Shown: positions 24,195 through 33,356 of the stretch, in pieces
How positions within the stretch are numbered: the first letter of the stretch is position 1
How the letters are laid out: every line of letters begins with the position of its first letter
Source of the DNA: DSUN01 sp035527715
GTDB taxonomy: Bacteria; Planctomycetota; PUPC01; DSUN01
Direction: 5' to 3'
Assembly: GCA_035527715.1 (NCBI GenBank)
Contig: DATKZY010000021.1
Location: 7,268-71,267 of the forward strand
DNA: 64,000 nt
Notes under the pieces: model-generated
Databases searched by the model: none
What the model was told of the DNA's origin: nothing
What the model saw: the letters and a program-made list of their open reading frames with translations, nothing else
Program-made: the position numbers and the translations under genes

Positions 24195-25352
24195 TCAAAA
24201 GCCCGCCGCCTCGTTGAGGTCGGCCTGATAGGTTTCGACCTTGCAGGACTCGACGTCGGCGATGGCGATGGGTTGGCCGAGGACCGAGGACTCGTAGAGG
24301 GCCATGCAAATGGCCAGGGCCTTCAGCCCCTCGACGCCATCCGTCTCAATCGTGGCCTTCCCCTGAATCGCCTGGAGGAACTCCCACAGCTCCGTGGCCA
24401 CGGTGTCGGTGACGCCGCGCGGGAAGAGCTTCTCGCGCTCGGCCTCGCCGAGGGCGGCCTTGTGCTGCTCGATGAGGTCGGCCATGGCGACCTCCTCGGT
24501 GCGGGTCTTGAGGCCGGCGCCCCAGGAGAGCGAGCCGTGGGCGCCGTAGAGGACGCGCTGGTTGAAGCCGCGGCCCGGCGCCGCCATCGTCGAGGTCCAC
24601 ACCCCGCTCACCCCGTTGGCGAACTCCAGGACGGCCAGCGTCGTGTCCTCCACCGTCGCCGCCACGGGGTCGGTGAGCTTCTCGCGGTCGCGGTAGCGGG
24701 TGGGGAAGTAGGTGCGCGAGAGGGCGTAGAGGCTCTTCACGTCGCCCACGTGGTAGCGGAAGAGGTCGGCGAAGTGCACCCCGCCGTCCATGCTCCAACC
24801 GCCGCCGGCGAGGTCGCGGTGGTCGCGCCAGTTCCAGTACCAGAGGCGCTCGCCGGCGTCCACCCAGTAGACCTGGCGGTTGGCGCCGATGCGGCCCTGG
24901 GCGTTGGCCCAGCGGATGGCGCGGTTCTCGGGCGAGCGGCGGTAGTTTTCGGCGGTCTGGAGCAGGCGGCCGGCCTTCTTCGCCGCGGCGACGATGGCCT
25001 GGGCGGCGCGGCAGGTGATGGCGAGCGGCTTCTCGATCGTCACGTGCTTGCCGGCCTGGAGGCACGGGATGGCGATCTTGTGGTGGTCGCGGTGCACGAG
25101 CGACAGGTCCACGGCGTCGAGGCCCTTCTCGGCATCCAGCATCTTCTCGAAGTCGGCGTAGACGGTCGGCTTCGTGACCTGGAAGGCGGCGACCTCGGCG
25201 GCCAGCTTCTCCGCGCGGTCGAGCGCCACGTCGCACGTCGCCGCCACGCGGAAGCCGCGCAGGCCGGCGTCCCACAGGGCCTTCAGCCCTCGCGCGTGTG
25301 CGCCCATCATCCCCCCGCAGCCGATCAGCCCAAGAACCACTTCGTCTGCCAT
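24195..25352 (-). CDS. Gfo/Idh/MocA family oxidoreductase
   Basis: This 385-residue protein starts at the ATG at 25352 (CAGGAG upstream). The Rossmann fold (LGLIGCGGMMGAHARGLKAL) and the EKPLAI motif with the conserved lysine are clear. The DAGERLWYWNWRDHRDLAGG segment belongs to the substrate domain. It is NAD(P)-dependent and acts on a sugar-type substrate that is not known. It is distinct from the shorter 7700-8725 gene. Confidence 0.9.
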   Translation of the reverse strand: MADEVVLGLIGCGGMMGAHARGLKALWDAGLRGFRVAATCDVALDRAEKLAAEVAAFQVTKPTVYADFEKMLDAEKGLDAVDLSLVHRDHHKIAIPCLQAGKHVTIEKPLAITCRAAQAIVAAAKKAGRLLQTAENYRRSPENRAIRWANAQGRIGANRQVYWVDAGERLWYWNWRDHRDLAGGGWSMDGGVHFADLFRYHVGDVKSLYALSRTYFPTRYRDREKLTDPVAATVEDTTLAVLEFANGVSGVWTSTMAAPGRGFNQRVLYGAHGSLSWGAGLKTRTEEVAMADLIEQHKAALGEAEREKLFPRGVTDTVATELWEFLQAIQGKATIETDGVEGLKALAICMALYESSVLGQPIAIADVESCKVETYQADLNEAAGF

Positions 25353-25435
25353 CGTGCACGCTCCTGGCAAGGATGCGGAACCCCGAACCGGGCGGCATCT
25401 TGCCAGGCCCCGCGGCGAAAGTCAAGCCAGGGAGA

Positions 25436-25519
25436 CATGGGACGGATGGGACACATGGGACCGATGGGACCCTTGCCTTCTGAGTCCCATTGGTCCCATA
25501 GGTCCCATAGGTCCCATCC
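25436..25519. repeat. Hairpin of 9-bp ATGGGACNN tandem repeats
   Basis: The left arm (25436-25470) has four ATGGGAC units at 9-bp steps. The right arm (25483-25519) has the complementary GTCCCAT units. It lies between the divergent starts of an oxidoreductase and a LAB_N gene. Confidence 0.8.
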
Positions 25520-25559
25520 GTGCCGGCGCCCCGCTGCCCCGCGGGTGCCCTGCCCCGCC

Positions 25560-25589
25560 TTGACCACCCTTCGGTGCGGGCCGTATAAT
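25560..25589 (+). promoter_or_regulatory. Sigma70-like promoter of the LAB_N-GT2-GH38 operon
   Basis: TTGACC at 25560-25565, an 18-bp spacer and a perfect TATAAT at 25584-25589, about 50 bp upstream of the start codon at 25639. Confidence 0.7.
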
Positions 25590-25638
25590 GGCCGCGAGGA
25601 GGGGCGACGGCCCTTGGCGGTCCTGTGGAGAGATTCGG

Positions 25639-26214
25639 ATGCGAGATGACCGGCGCGTGTGGTGCGTCGCCGTGGTGGCCGCGGGGCTGCTTGTGGCGGC
25701 GGCGGGCCACGGCGGGGAGCAGCCCGCCGACGAATCGCAGGCCCTCGATGGGCTGCTGAAGAGGGCCGCCGATGCCCGCTCCCGAGGCGACCTGCCCGCG
25801 GCGCGCGCCGCCCTCTACCAGGCCCTCGGCACGATGACCGACGACGAGGTCCTGCAGCGGCTCCACGACGCGGCCCTGGCCCGCGACGAGGGGCGCACCG
25901 ACGACTTCCGCCGCAGCCTCAAGTCGGCCCTCGGAGCGTCCGACCCCGCCTTCTGGCTTGCCCTGGGCTTCGCCGCGCAACTGCTCTTCACCAGCCGATT
26001 CCTCGTCCAGTGGATCGCCTCCGAGCGCAAGGGCCAGAGCGTCATCCCCATGGCCTTCTGGTACTTCAGCATGTCGGGCTCCACGCTCCTGCTGATCTAC
26101 GCGATCTGGCGCCGCGACCCCGTGTTCATCCTGGGCCAGGCGTTCGGGTGCATCGTCTACGTGCGGAACCTCATGCTCATCTTCCGCAAACCCCGCGCCG
26201 CCCTCGGAAGCTAG
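25639..26214 (+). CDS. LAB_N domain membrane protein (lipid A biosynthesis N-terminal-like)
   Basis: This 191-residue protein starts at the ATG at 25639 (GGAG upstream). A signal or anchor segment (VVAAGLLVAAAGHGG) leads into a helical region of about 80 residues. Next comes the LAB_N pattern: FWLALGFAAQLLFTSRFLVQ, then SVIPMAFWYFSMSGS and LGQAFGCIVYVRNLML. In Gram-negatives this domain accompanies lipid-linked sugar transfer. The gene directly precedes a dolichol-phosphate-mannosyl-type GT2, a common pairing, so both probably modify envelope lipid or glycan. Confidence 0.85.
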   Translation: MRDDRRVWCVAVVAAGLLVAAAGHGGEQPADESQALDGLLKRAADARSRGDLPAARAALYQALGTMTDDEVLQRLHDAALARDEGRTDDFRRSLKSALGASDPAFWLALGFAAQLLFTSRFLVQWIASERKGQSVIPMAFWYFSMSGSTLLLIYAIWRRDPVFILGQAFGCIVYVRNLMLIFRKPRAALGS

Positions 26215-26225
26215 GAACCCCCGCC

Positions 26226-26966
26226 ATGAGCCAGCCGCGCCTCTCGATCGTCGTGCCGATCAAGGACGAAGAGGACAACGTCGTCCCCCTCGTCGAGGCC
26301 TGCCGCGCCGGCCTCGGCGACCTCTATCCCCAGTGCGAGCTGATCCTGGTGGACGACGGCTCGACCGACGCCTCGCTCGCCCGCATGCAGGAGATGGCGA
26401 AGCAGGACCCCGCGGTCCGGTGGATCTCCTTCGAGCGCAACTGCGGCCAGAGCGCGGCCCTCGACGCCGGCTTCCGCGCCGCCCGCGCCGACCTGGTGGC
26501 GATGATTGACGGCGACCTCCAGAACGACCCCGCCGACCTGCCGAAGATGCTCGAGATCGCCGAGGGCGGCGACTGCGATTGCGTGTGCGGCATCCGCCAG
26601 AAGCGGCAGGACTCCTGGCTCCGCAAGATCTCGTCGAAGATCGGCAACGGCACCCGCAACTGGCTCACCCACGAGAGCATCAAGGACGTGGGCTGCTCGA
26701 TCCGCGTGATGCGCCGCGAGCACCTGTCGCGGATCAAGATGTTCCGCGGCATGCACCGCTTCCTGCCCACGCTGCTGCGCCTCGAGGGCGCCCGCATCAG
26801 GGAAATCCCCGTCCGCCACCACCCCCGCACCCGCGGCAAGGCCAAATACGGCGTCTGGAACCGCCTCTGGGCCGGCCTGCGCGACATCTTCGCCGTCCGA
26901 TGGATGCAGTCGCGCCACGTGGGATACAGGATTCGGGCACAGAGCGAAGAGGGGAATGCAAAGTGA
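26226..26966 (+). CDS. Family 2 glycosyltransferase (DPM/ArnC-like)
   Basis: This 246-residue protein has a GT-A fold: LSIVVPIKDEEDNVVPLVEA, LILVDDGSTDASL, and DGDLQNDPADLPKM with the metal-binding DGD. It lacks the C-terminal membrane helices of ArnC, ending with an amphipathic region (GVWNRLWAGLRDIFAVRW). It likely transfers a sugar to a polyprenyl phosphate at the membrane. Its last codons (EEGNAK) run into a hairpin repeat, and its stop overlaps the next start (GTGA). Confidence 0.9.
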   Translation: MSQPRLSIVVPIKDEEDNVVPLVEACRAGLGDLYPQCELILVDDGSTDASLARMQEMAKQDPAVRWISFERNCGQSAALDAGFRAARADLVAMIDGDLQNDPADLPKMLEIAEGGDCDCVCGIRQKRQDSWLRKISSKIGNGTRNWLTHESIKDVGCSIRVMRREHLSRIKMFRGMHRFLPTLLRLEGARIREIPVRHHPRTRGKAKYGVWNRLWAGLRDIFAVRWMQSRHVGYRIRAQSEEGNAK

Positions 26967-27061
26967 AAAATGCAAAGTGCAAAGGGCAAAATGAAGCCCC
27001 TCGCTCACGCGGCCCTTTCTTCCATTTTGCCCTTTGCATTTTCCATTTTGCACTTTTCACT
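26952..27061. repeat. Hairpin of ATGCAAAGTGCAAA-type tandem repeats, coding on both arms
   Basis: The left arm (26952-26995) repeats AATGCAAAGNG units. The right arm (27017-27061) is the complement (TTTTGCCCTTTGCATTTTCC and following). The left arm covers the end of GT2 and the start of the GH38-like gene. The right arm encodes the hydrophobic core of that protein's signal peptide. Confidence 0.8.
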
Positions 27062-29545
27062 GCCCCCTCCCCCGCCGCGGAGGACACCTCCGTGTGGACC
27101 ATCTACGTCACGAACGACAATTGCCCCGACTACACCTGGGGCTTCACCGAGGAGCAGACCCGCAAGGCATTCGCCGACATCGTGAAGGGCCACCTCGACG
27201 AGATGACCCGCACCGACAACCAGCCGCCCGAGAGCCAGAACCGCTACAACGCCGCCGTGACCCAGGAGGCCCTCTGCTTCGTCGAGCACTATCCGCAGCG
27301 CAAGGACGAGCTGATCCGCCGCATCAAGGAGGGCCGCCTCTACGTCAGCCCCTACCTGTGCAACTCGCTCTGGGCCTTCCAGGGCGTCGAGGGCGCCATC
27401 CGCACCTTCTACCCCGCGCGACGGCTCGAGCGCGACTGGGGCATTCGCTGCCTTGATGTGGCCGAGCACATCGAGGAGCCGAGCCTGCCCTGGGGCGTCG
27501 CGCCCATCCTCGCCGGCTGCGGGATCCGCTGGCTCTCCAATCCCTACTACGGCTACGACTCGACCTTCCGCGGCCTGAAGAACCCGCCGCTCTTCCTCTG
27601 GGAAGGCCCCGACGGCAGCCAGGTGCGCGTGGTCATGGACCGCTTCGCCTCGAACAGCGCCAGCTACACCCAGGGGGCGAAGCTGCTCCGCGAGCCGAAC
27701 GCCATCCCCGGCTGGGTCGCCCACTACGCGAAGCTGGGCGACGCCTTTTCTGTGTATGGGACGCGCGCCATCCTCGCCAGCGGCACCCACGGCGACATCA
27801 ACCCCGGCAGCGGCGGCCAGGCCCGCGGATTCGCCGAGAAGATCATCGCGTACAACAAGCAAGGCGGCCAGCGCCCCAAACTCATCAACGCCACGCTCCC
27901 GCAATTCTGCCAGGCCGTGGACGCCGACCAGGCGAAGACGCCGTTCCTCCCGACCGTTCGCGGCTGTTTCGGCCACTCGTGGGACGTGTGGCCCGTCTGC
28001 CTCGCCAAGTATGTAGCCGACATGCGCGAGGGCGAACGCCAGTTCCTCGCCGCCGAGGCCCTCATCGCCATGGCCTCGCTCCGCGACCCCAGGCTCGCCG
28101 AGGCCACGCGTGCCGACCGCGAGCGCGCCGAATGGTGTCTCGCCATGCTCAGCGACCACGCCTGGAACGGCACCGGCGACGCCAACAAGCGCCACAACGC
28201 CGACCTCCGCCGAGCGTGGGCCCAGGAGTTCAACGCCCTCGCCCTCAAGCTCCGCCACCAAGCCTGGCAGGCCGCCGGCCTCGACGAGGCGAAGCCGAGC
28301 CTCACGCTCTTCAACCCCCTGACCGTGCCGCGAGCCGGCCTCATCCGCCTCGACCGCCAGGCCGGCGACGGCACCGGCCCCGACGTGAAGGCCCACCCTT
28401 GCCAGTTCGGCGAGGAGGATGGCCGCTCCGTCATGTACTTCATATCGCCCACGGTGCCGGGCCTTGGCATCGCCTCGCTTGAGATGAGAAACGTGCCCTC
28501 GGTCATTCGGTCCCCTCGCCTCCGCGCGACGGAGGGCGAGTTGGAAAGCCCCTTCTACCGCCTCGCAGTGGACCCGAAGACGGGCGGCATCGCCAGCGTC
28601 GTCCACAAGCCGACCGGCAAGGAACTCGTGGCGAAAGAGGCCCGCGCGCTCTGCCAGAGCGTCTATCACGACGGCCAGGAGCATCTGCTGAGCGACGTGA
28701 AGGTCGAATCGCTTGGCCGCGGCGCCGTGCTCGCCCGCCTCCGCATCTCGGGCAAGGCGGCCGGAATCGAGATCGCGAATCTCGTCACCCTCTACGATCA
28801 ACTCGACCGCGTGGACTTCGATATTCGAGTAAAGAAGCCGACGACGACGAAGCAGGAACGCCTGTGCCAGTTCTTCCCGCTGCTCGGCGACGGGGCGGTG
28901 GTGCGAATCGAGACGACGGGCGCCGTGATTCGCCCCAAGCCGCAGCCCGAGGGCGACCTGTTGCCGGGGGCCGACACGCGGCGGTTCGCCGTCCAGGGCT
29001 TCCTCGACGCCTCGCTGCCCGGCGGCCCGGGCGTGACGATTGCCCCGCTCGACGCCTTCGTGCTCCGCACCGACCTCGGGCCGCTCGCGTTCGAGTGCCT
29101 GGGCAACGACCAGAATTACCGCGAGGTGGTGCAAGACCAGCACGGCGTCACCGAGTTCCGCTTCCGCTACTCCCTCCGCGCCCACAAAGGCCCTTACGAC
29201 CAGGCCGAGGCGATGGCCTGGAGCCGCAGCGTCGCCACGCCGCTCCTGGTTGCGACGGGCCATGTAGGCGGGGCGTCCCTGCCCCGCGAGATTGGCATTG
29301 ACCCCGCCCGCGCCATCGCCACGTGCCTGAAGCCAGCCGATGACCCAAGGGCCGGCGGCCTCATCCTGCGCCTGTGGGAGACCGCGGGCCGCGCCGAGCC
29401 GCTGGTCATCTCCGCCCGGGGCTTCTCAAAGGCCATCCACACCGACCTCCTCGAGCGCGACCAGGAAGAGCTGAAGTTCGCCGACGGCAAGCTGTCGGTG
29501 CCCATCCGCCCCCACGGCTTCGCCGCGGTACGCTTGATGCCGTAG
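26963..29545 (+). CDS. GH38-like alpha-mannosidase-family secreted hydrolase
   Basis: This protein has 860 residues. It starts at a GTG overlapping the GT2 stop, with GAGGGG upstream. The leader VKNAKCKGQN...FFHFALCIFHFALFTAPSPAAE is a plausible signal peptide encoded by a hairpin repeat. The N-terminal catalytic-type region (TWGFTEEQTRKAFADIV, CGIRWLSNPYYGYDSTFRGL) and the beta-sandwich part (YRLAVDPKTGGIASVVHKPT) fit family 38 glycoside hydrolases and relatives. I cannot confirm the catalytic aspartates from sequence alone. It probably acts on glycans outside the cytoplasm. A 27-bp palindrome at 29263 adds VGGASLPRE. Confidence 0.75.
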   Translation: MKNAKCKGQNEAPRSRGPFFHFALCIFHFALFTAPSPAAEDTSVWTIYVTNDNCPDYTWGFTEEQTRKAFADIVKGHLDEMTRTDNQPPESQNRYNAAVTQEALCFVEHYPQRKDELIRRIKEGRLYVSPYLCNSLWAFQGVEGAIRTFYPARRLERDWGIRCLDVAEHIEEPSLPWGVAPILAGCGIRWLSNPYYGYDSTFRGLKNPPLFLWEGPDGSQVRVVMDRFASNSASYTQGAKLLREPNAIPGWVAHYAKLGDAFSVYGTRAILASGTHGDINPGSGGQARGFAEKIIAYNKQGGQRPKLINATLPQFCQAVDADQAKTPFLPTVRGCFGHSWDVWPVCLAKYVADMREGERQFLAAEALIAMASLRDPRLAEATRADRERAEWCLAMLSDHAWNGTGDANKRHNADLRRAWAQEFNALALKLRHQAWQAAGLDEAKPSLTLFNPLTVPRAGLIRLDRQAGDGTGPDVKAHPCQFGEEDGRSVMYFISPTVPGLGIASLEMRNVPSVIRSPRLRATEGELESPFYRLAVDPKTGGIASVVHKPTGKELVAKEARALCQSVYHDGQEHLLSDVKVESLGRGAVLARLRISGKAAGIEIANLVTLYDQLDRVDFDIRVKKPTTTKQERLCQFFPLLGDGAVVRIETTGAVIRPKPQPEGDLLPGADTRRFAVQGFLDASLPGGPGVTIAPLDAFVLRTDLGPLAFECLGNDQNYREVVQDQHGVTEFRFRYSLRAHKGPYDQAEAMAWSRSVATPLLVATGHVGGASLPREIGIDPARAIATCLKPADDPRAGGLILRLWETAGRAEPLVISARGFSKAIHTDLLERDQEELKFADGKLSVPIRPHGFAAVRLMP
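29263..29288. repeat. 27-bp palindrome, in frame (VGGASLPRE)
   Basis: A copy of the GGCGGGGC palindrome near residue 767 of the GH38-like protein, in the sense orientation. Confidence 0.8.
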
Positions 29546-29594
29546 CGTGTCCCGCCCCCAGGCGCCCTTGCGTTACCCCCAGACGATCGGCTAT

Positions 29595-29706
29595 AAGGAA
29601 TCCAGGAAGGCAGGAAAAGGCATGACCGGATCGGACGCTGCCAGGCCCGGCTTCTTCGCCCCAATCGCCCTCGTCTGGTTCCTTTCCTGGCTTCCTGCAT
29701 TCCTTA
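29595..29706. repeat. Hairpin of GGAANNCAGGAAGG tandem repeats
   Basis: The left arm (29595-29620) and right arm (29681-29706) are complementary and made of AGGAA-type units. It lies between the GH38-like stop and the next gene and may end transcription. Confidence 0.7.
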
Positions 29707-29729
29707 TTCACCCTTCTTAGGAGGCTCCG

Positions 29730-32522
29730 ATGAAGCGCCAGTGGTTGTGGGTGGCTGTGTGGATGGCGATGGGCACGTGTCTACACGCCGCCGAAACGGT
29801 GCGGCTGAAGGCTACGGCCGACATCTGGCTGTCCGACTGCGGCGACGAACGAAACACCAGCGCGGGCAAGTGCGGCCAGTTCAAGCTCAAGAGCATCCAG
29901 GAAATGGCCGCCATCCGCTTCGACGCCGCGGTCGCCCGAGGCCGCGAGGTGCTCAAGGCCACGCTCTTCCTCCGACGAGCCGGCGCCGACATGCTCCGCT
30001 ACATCCGCGTCTCGACGGTGAACCAGGACTGGGCCGAGGGCTCCAGCGCCCAGCCCTACGGCCCGGCGAACGGCGCGACGTATTGCCTCGCCGATGCCGC
30101 GACGAAGAAGCCCTGGGCCTGGCCAGGCTCGATGTTCTGCGACGTCATCATGTCCTCGGGCTACACCCTCGACACGTGGGCCGAACGCAAGGAGCTTGCC
30201 GACGGCTGGGTCAGCGTCGCCCTCACACCCGAGCTGGTCTACGCCCTCGCCTGCGGCGACACCGACGGCCTGGCTGTGATGGACGGCGGGAACCTGGCCT
30301 ACCACAACAACATGATCCACAGCGCTCAATCCAAAGGCAGCGAGCCGTACATCGAGGTCGAGCTGGGCAAGGCGCTCACCGAGGCGCCCGCGACGCTTGC
30401 CGTCAAGGCCTGGCCCGCGCCCGAGAAGGCGCACCTGAACGCTGGCGCCCTCAAGCTCACCATCGCCGAGGCCAAGGGCGTCCTCTGCTGGCGAATCACA
30501 CTCAACGGCAAGCCCGTCGAGCGCTGGCGCGTGAAGCACCCCGAGCCGAACGGCCCGACGACCATGTACCTCGAGGACCTGCCCCCGTCGGAGAAGTGCG
30601 AGATCGAGGTGGTCGCCGTCGCGCCGGGCGGCGCCGTGTCGCCGGCCGCGAAGCTCACCGTCATCGCCTCGCCCGCCCTCCCCGCCGCGCCCACGCTCGC
30701 CAAGCTCGAGGCACCCGTCAGCCCGCCCCTCGGCCCTCGCCCGAAGGCGCGGATGTACGCCTGGGCGGCCCCGCCACTCGTCAAGATCAGCCCCGAGAAG
30801 CCCGAAGCGATGTTCGGCGACATGGCCAGCCGCGACGCCAACGCCGTGTGGGATGGCAAGTGCGTCAAACTCTTCGGCGCGCGCGGCGAAACCGTCTCCT
30901 ACCAGATCTGCATCGAGAGCGGCGCGGCCGAGCCGCTGGCCCACGTGCAGATCATCCCGCAGGAGCTGAAGAGCAGAGAAGGCAAAATAATCGGCGGCAA
31001 AATGATCGAGGTCTTCAAGAACTGGTACGCGAAGAATGGCAAGGGCCAGTGGCAGCCCGCCTACTGCGTGCCCCTGCCCACCGGCGCCCCCTTCAACATC
31101 CCGGATGTTGTGGGCGGGGCCTCCGCGCCCCGCGTGCCCAACCAGCAGAACCAGACCGTGACCGTGGACATCTTCATCCCGAAGGACGCCTCGCCCGGCG
31201 CCTACGCGGGCGGCGTGCTCGTCGAGGCCGATGGCGTCGAGCCGCCGATCAAGCTGCCCATCGAGCTGACGGTGTTCGACTTCATCCTGCCCGACCGCTT
31301 GAGCTTCGTGCCCGAGCTGAACGCCTATCGCATCCCGCCGAACGCCCACGACTTCTATCGCCTCGCCCACGAGCACCGCTGCGTGGCCAACCTCTGGGTC
31401 CATCGCCCCAGGCTCAAGGGCGCGGGCAAGGACATCCAGGTGGACTGGGACAGCTACGACCGCGCCGTCGGCCCGCTCGTCAGCGGCGAGGCATTCGAGA
31501 ACTGCCGCCGCCCCGCCGCACCCGTCGAGGCCCTTTACCTGCCCTTCGACGATAGCTGGCCCACGCCCCTCTCGAAGAAGACCTACAACTACCCGGGCCA
31601 CTGGCCCGGCCGCGGCGAGGACAAGAAGTTCATCAACGAGCACTACCTCAAAGCCCCCTACATCGGCGACGCACTCAGCCAGGACTACAAGGACGCCTTC
31701 CTCGCCGTCCAGCGCCAGTTCATCGAGCACTTCAAGGAACGGGGCTGGGACAAGACGGAGTTGCAGTGCTTCTACGGCGGCAAGAACACCCACCGCATTG
31801 ACTGGGGCGTGAACATGTGGTGGACGACCGACGAGCCGTACCACTGGGACGATTGGCTGGCCCTCCAGTTCTTCTGCCAGCTTTGGACGAAGGGCCGCGG
31901 CGACGCGCCCCGCAGCCTCTGGGCCTCGCGCGGCGACATTTCGCGCCCGATGTGGCAGGGCCGCGTGATGGACGGCATTCTCGGCTGCGAGTACATCGGC
32001 GGCTTCAACGACGCCAACGCCTACCGCCGCTGCCGCATCCTCGCCGACGACACGGGCGTGGACATCCGCGCCTACGGCGGCGCCAACCGCGACACCGAGA
32101 GCAACACCGCCTCGGTCGTCATGCTCCTGAGCATGTGGGCCAACGGCGCCAACGCCCACCTCCCGTGGCAAACCCTCGGCAGCGAGGCCGCACTCGACAC
32201 CAACGACAAGGGCGCGGGCGGCGGCAACGCCCTCCTCGTGCCCGGCAAGCGCTTCAACCAGCCCGCCGTCGCCGACATCCGGCTCAAAGCCTTCCGCGAG
32301 GGCCAGCAGCTCATCGAATACCTCGTCGAGCTGGGCCGCCGCTACGGCCTCAACCGCGAGCAGCTCAAGGCCATGGTCCACGCCGCCGCCGCCATCCAGA
32401 CCAGCCGCGTCGCCGGGGCCGGCGCCGACAACGCCGACGCCCTGGTCTTCAGCGGCCTCAAGGCCTGGCAGATCGCCGGCCTGCGCCGCGCTGTCGCCGA
32501 GTTGATCGTCAAGAAGCGGTAG
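29730..32522 (+). CDS. Secreted protein with DNRLRE-like N-terminus and glycosidase-like C-terminal half
   Basis: This protein has 930 residues with a signal peptide (MKRQWLWVAVWMAMGTCLHA). Residues about 22-210 resemble a DNRLRE/CBM-like beta-sandwich (VRLKATADIWLSDCGDERNT, AAIRFDAA, LKATLFLRR). A fibronectin-like stretch follows (WRITLNGKPVERW). Residues about 380-930 resemble DUF4091-type glycoside hydrolase-like proteins (FDFILPDRLSFVPELNAY, WWTTDEPYHWDDW, LGCEYIGGFNDANAY). The substrate is unknown. The palindrome at 31109 inserts VGGASAPRV near residue 460. It probably works with the GH38-like enzyme upstream. Confidence 0.75.
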   Translation: MKRQWLWVAVWMAMGTCLHAAETVRLKATADIWLSDCGDERNTSAGKCGQFKLKSIQEMAAIRFDAAVARGREVLKATLFLRRAGADMLRYIRVSTVNQDWAEGSSAQPYGPANGATYCLADAATKKPWAWPGSMFCDVIMSSGYTLDTWAERKELADGWVSVALTPELVYALACGDTDGLAVMDGGNLAYHNNMIHSAQSKGSEPYIEVELGKALTEAPATLAVKAWPAPEKAHLNAGALKLTIAEAKGVLCWRITLNGKPVERWRVKHPEPNGPTTMYLEDLPPSEKCEIEVVAVAPGGAVSPAAKLTVIASPALPAAPTLAKLEAPVSPPLGPRPKARMYAWAAPPLVKISPEKPEAMFGDMASRDANAVWDGKCVKLFGARGETVSYQICIESGAAEPLAHVQIIPQELKSREGKIIGGKMIEVFKNWYAKNGKGQWQPAYCVPLPTGAPFNIPDVVGGASAPRVPNQQNQTVTVDIFIPKDASPGAYAGGVLVEADGVEPPIKLPIELTVFDFILPDRLSFVPELNAYRIPPNAHDFYRLAHEHRCVANLWVHRPRLKGAGKDIQVDWDSYDRAVGPLVSGEAFENCRRPAAPVEALYLPFDDSWPTPLSKKTYNYPGHWPGRGEDKKFINEHYLKAPYIGDALSQDYKDAFLAVQRQFIEHFKERGWDKTELQCFYGGKNTHRIDWGVNMWWTTDEPYHWDDWLALQFFCQLWTKGRGDAPRSLWASRGDISRPMWQGRVMDGILGCEYIGGFNDANAYRRCRILADDTGVDIRAYGGANRDTESNTASVVMLLSMWANGANAHLPWQTLGSEAALDTNDKGAGGGNALLVPGKRFNQPAVADIRLKAFREGQQLIEYLVELGRRYGLNREQLKAMVHAAAAIQTSRVAGAGADNADALVFSGLKAWQIAGLRRAVAELIVKKR
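31109..31135. repeat. 27-bp palindrome, in frame (VGGASAPRV)
   Basis: A sense-orientation copy in a loop between PTGAPFNIPD and NQQNQTVTVDIFIP. Confidence 0.8.
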
Positions 32523-32568
32523 GGCGTGCATACCTGCACGCGGAATCCGCCGGGTGGAGGGCGCCTGG

Positions 32569-33126
32569 GTGAAGGACGACCCGCGAGACGACCAGACCCT
32601 CGTCGAGGCCATCAACCGCGGCGACCCCGCGGCCTTCGAGGCGCTCTACTATCGCTACCGCGACTGGGTCGTCCGCCTCGCCCGCCGCTTCACGGGCAAC
32701 GACGCCGACGCCCTCGACGTGCTTCAGGAAGCCTTCGCCTACCTCCTCGGCAAGTTCCCCGGCTTCCGCCTCACCGCCCGAATGACCACCTTCCTCTATC
32801 CCGTGGTCAAGCACCTTTCGCTGGGCCTCCTCCGCTCCGATAGGACTCATAGGTCCCATTCGGCCGAAGCACAGGCCCTCGCCGAAGTCCCGGCGCCGCC
32901 CACTGAAGATCCCTCGGCCTCCCGCTCCGAGCTTGCCGCCGTGATGGCCGCCCTGCCCGAGTCCCACCGCGAGGTCGTGCTCATGCGCTTCGTGGACGGC
33001 TTGACCCTCGCCGAGATCGCCGACGCCCTCACCATCCCCATCGGCACCGTTAAGTCCAGGCTGCACAATGCCTTAGAGACGCTGCGCCACGACGAGCGCA
33101 CCCGCCGATACTTCGCGGATGGGTGA
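32569..33126 (+). CDS. ECF-type sigma-70 factor
   Basis: This 185-residue protein starts at a GTG at 32569 with GGAGG 8 nt upstream, preferred over a GTG at 32554. Region 2 (DPAAFEALYYRYRDWVVRLA, DALDVLQEAFAYLL) and region 4 (LPESHREVVLMRFVDGLTLA, IPIGTVKSRLHNAL) are intact. The linker contains a repeat-derived RSDRTHRSHS peptide. It is the first gene of a set with a single-pass dockerin protein in the anti-sigma position, so it probably controls an envelope or surface response. Confidence 0.9.
   Translation: MKDDPRDDQTLVEAINRGDPAAFEALYYRYRDWVVRLARRFTGNDADALDVLQEAFAYLLGKFPGFRLTARMTTFLYPVVKHLSLGLLRSDRTHRSHSAEAQALAEVPAPPTEDPSASRSELAAVMAALPESHREVVLMRFVDGLTLAEIADALTIPIGTVKSRLHNALETLRHDERTRRYFADG
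32839..32862. repeat. Fragment of the ATGGGACNN repeat inside a sigma factor gene
   Basis: GATAGGACTCATAGGTCCCA matches one arm of the 9-bp repeat hairpins. It adds about eight codons to the linker between sigma regions 2 and 4 without breaking the frame. Confidence 0.6.
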
Positions 33127-33140
33127 CCGCGGCCCCCATG

Positions 33141-33262
33141 CCATCTGTGGCGGCAGGGAATCGCCACAGATGGCCAGAGGGGCGAGGATTGGCGATTCTC
33201 GCTATTCCAGCCCATCTCTCCCATCTGTGGAGGTCGCGCCGCCGCGCAGTGCCACAGATGGG
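33141..33262. repeat. Pair of CCATCTGTGG hairpins
   Basis: Two hairpins share the arm CCATCTGTGG: 33141-33152 with 33162-33173 (perfect 12 bp), and 33220-33230 with 33252-33262 (perfect 11 bp). They lie between the sigma factor stop and the next start. Confidence 0.75.
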
Positions 33263-33356
33263 CGCTGGCTGCCCCATAGTCGCTCTTCTCGGGGAGGCCA
33301 TGTTTCCCGTGAACCTTTCGGCCCCCTCGCGCGCTCAAGGGGGTGGAGGAACGAAA

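Noticed and set aside
25298..25567. Small frames rich in WD or GPMGPIGP peptides
   Set aside because: They are translations of the 9-bp repeat hairpin and lack a ribosome site.
29781..32615. Minus-strand open frame of 944 codons
   Set aside because: Antisense shadow of the DNRLRE/glycosidase-like gene. No recognisable motif.
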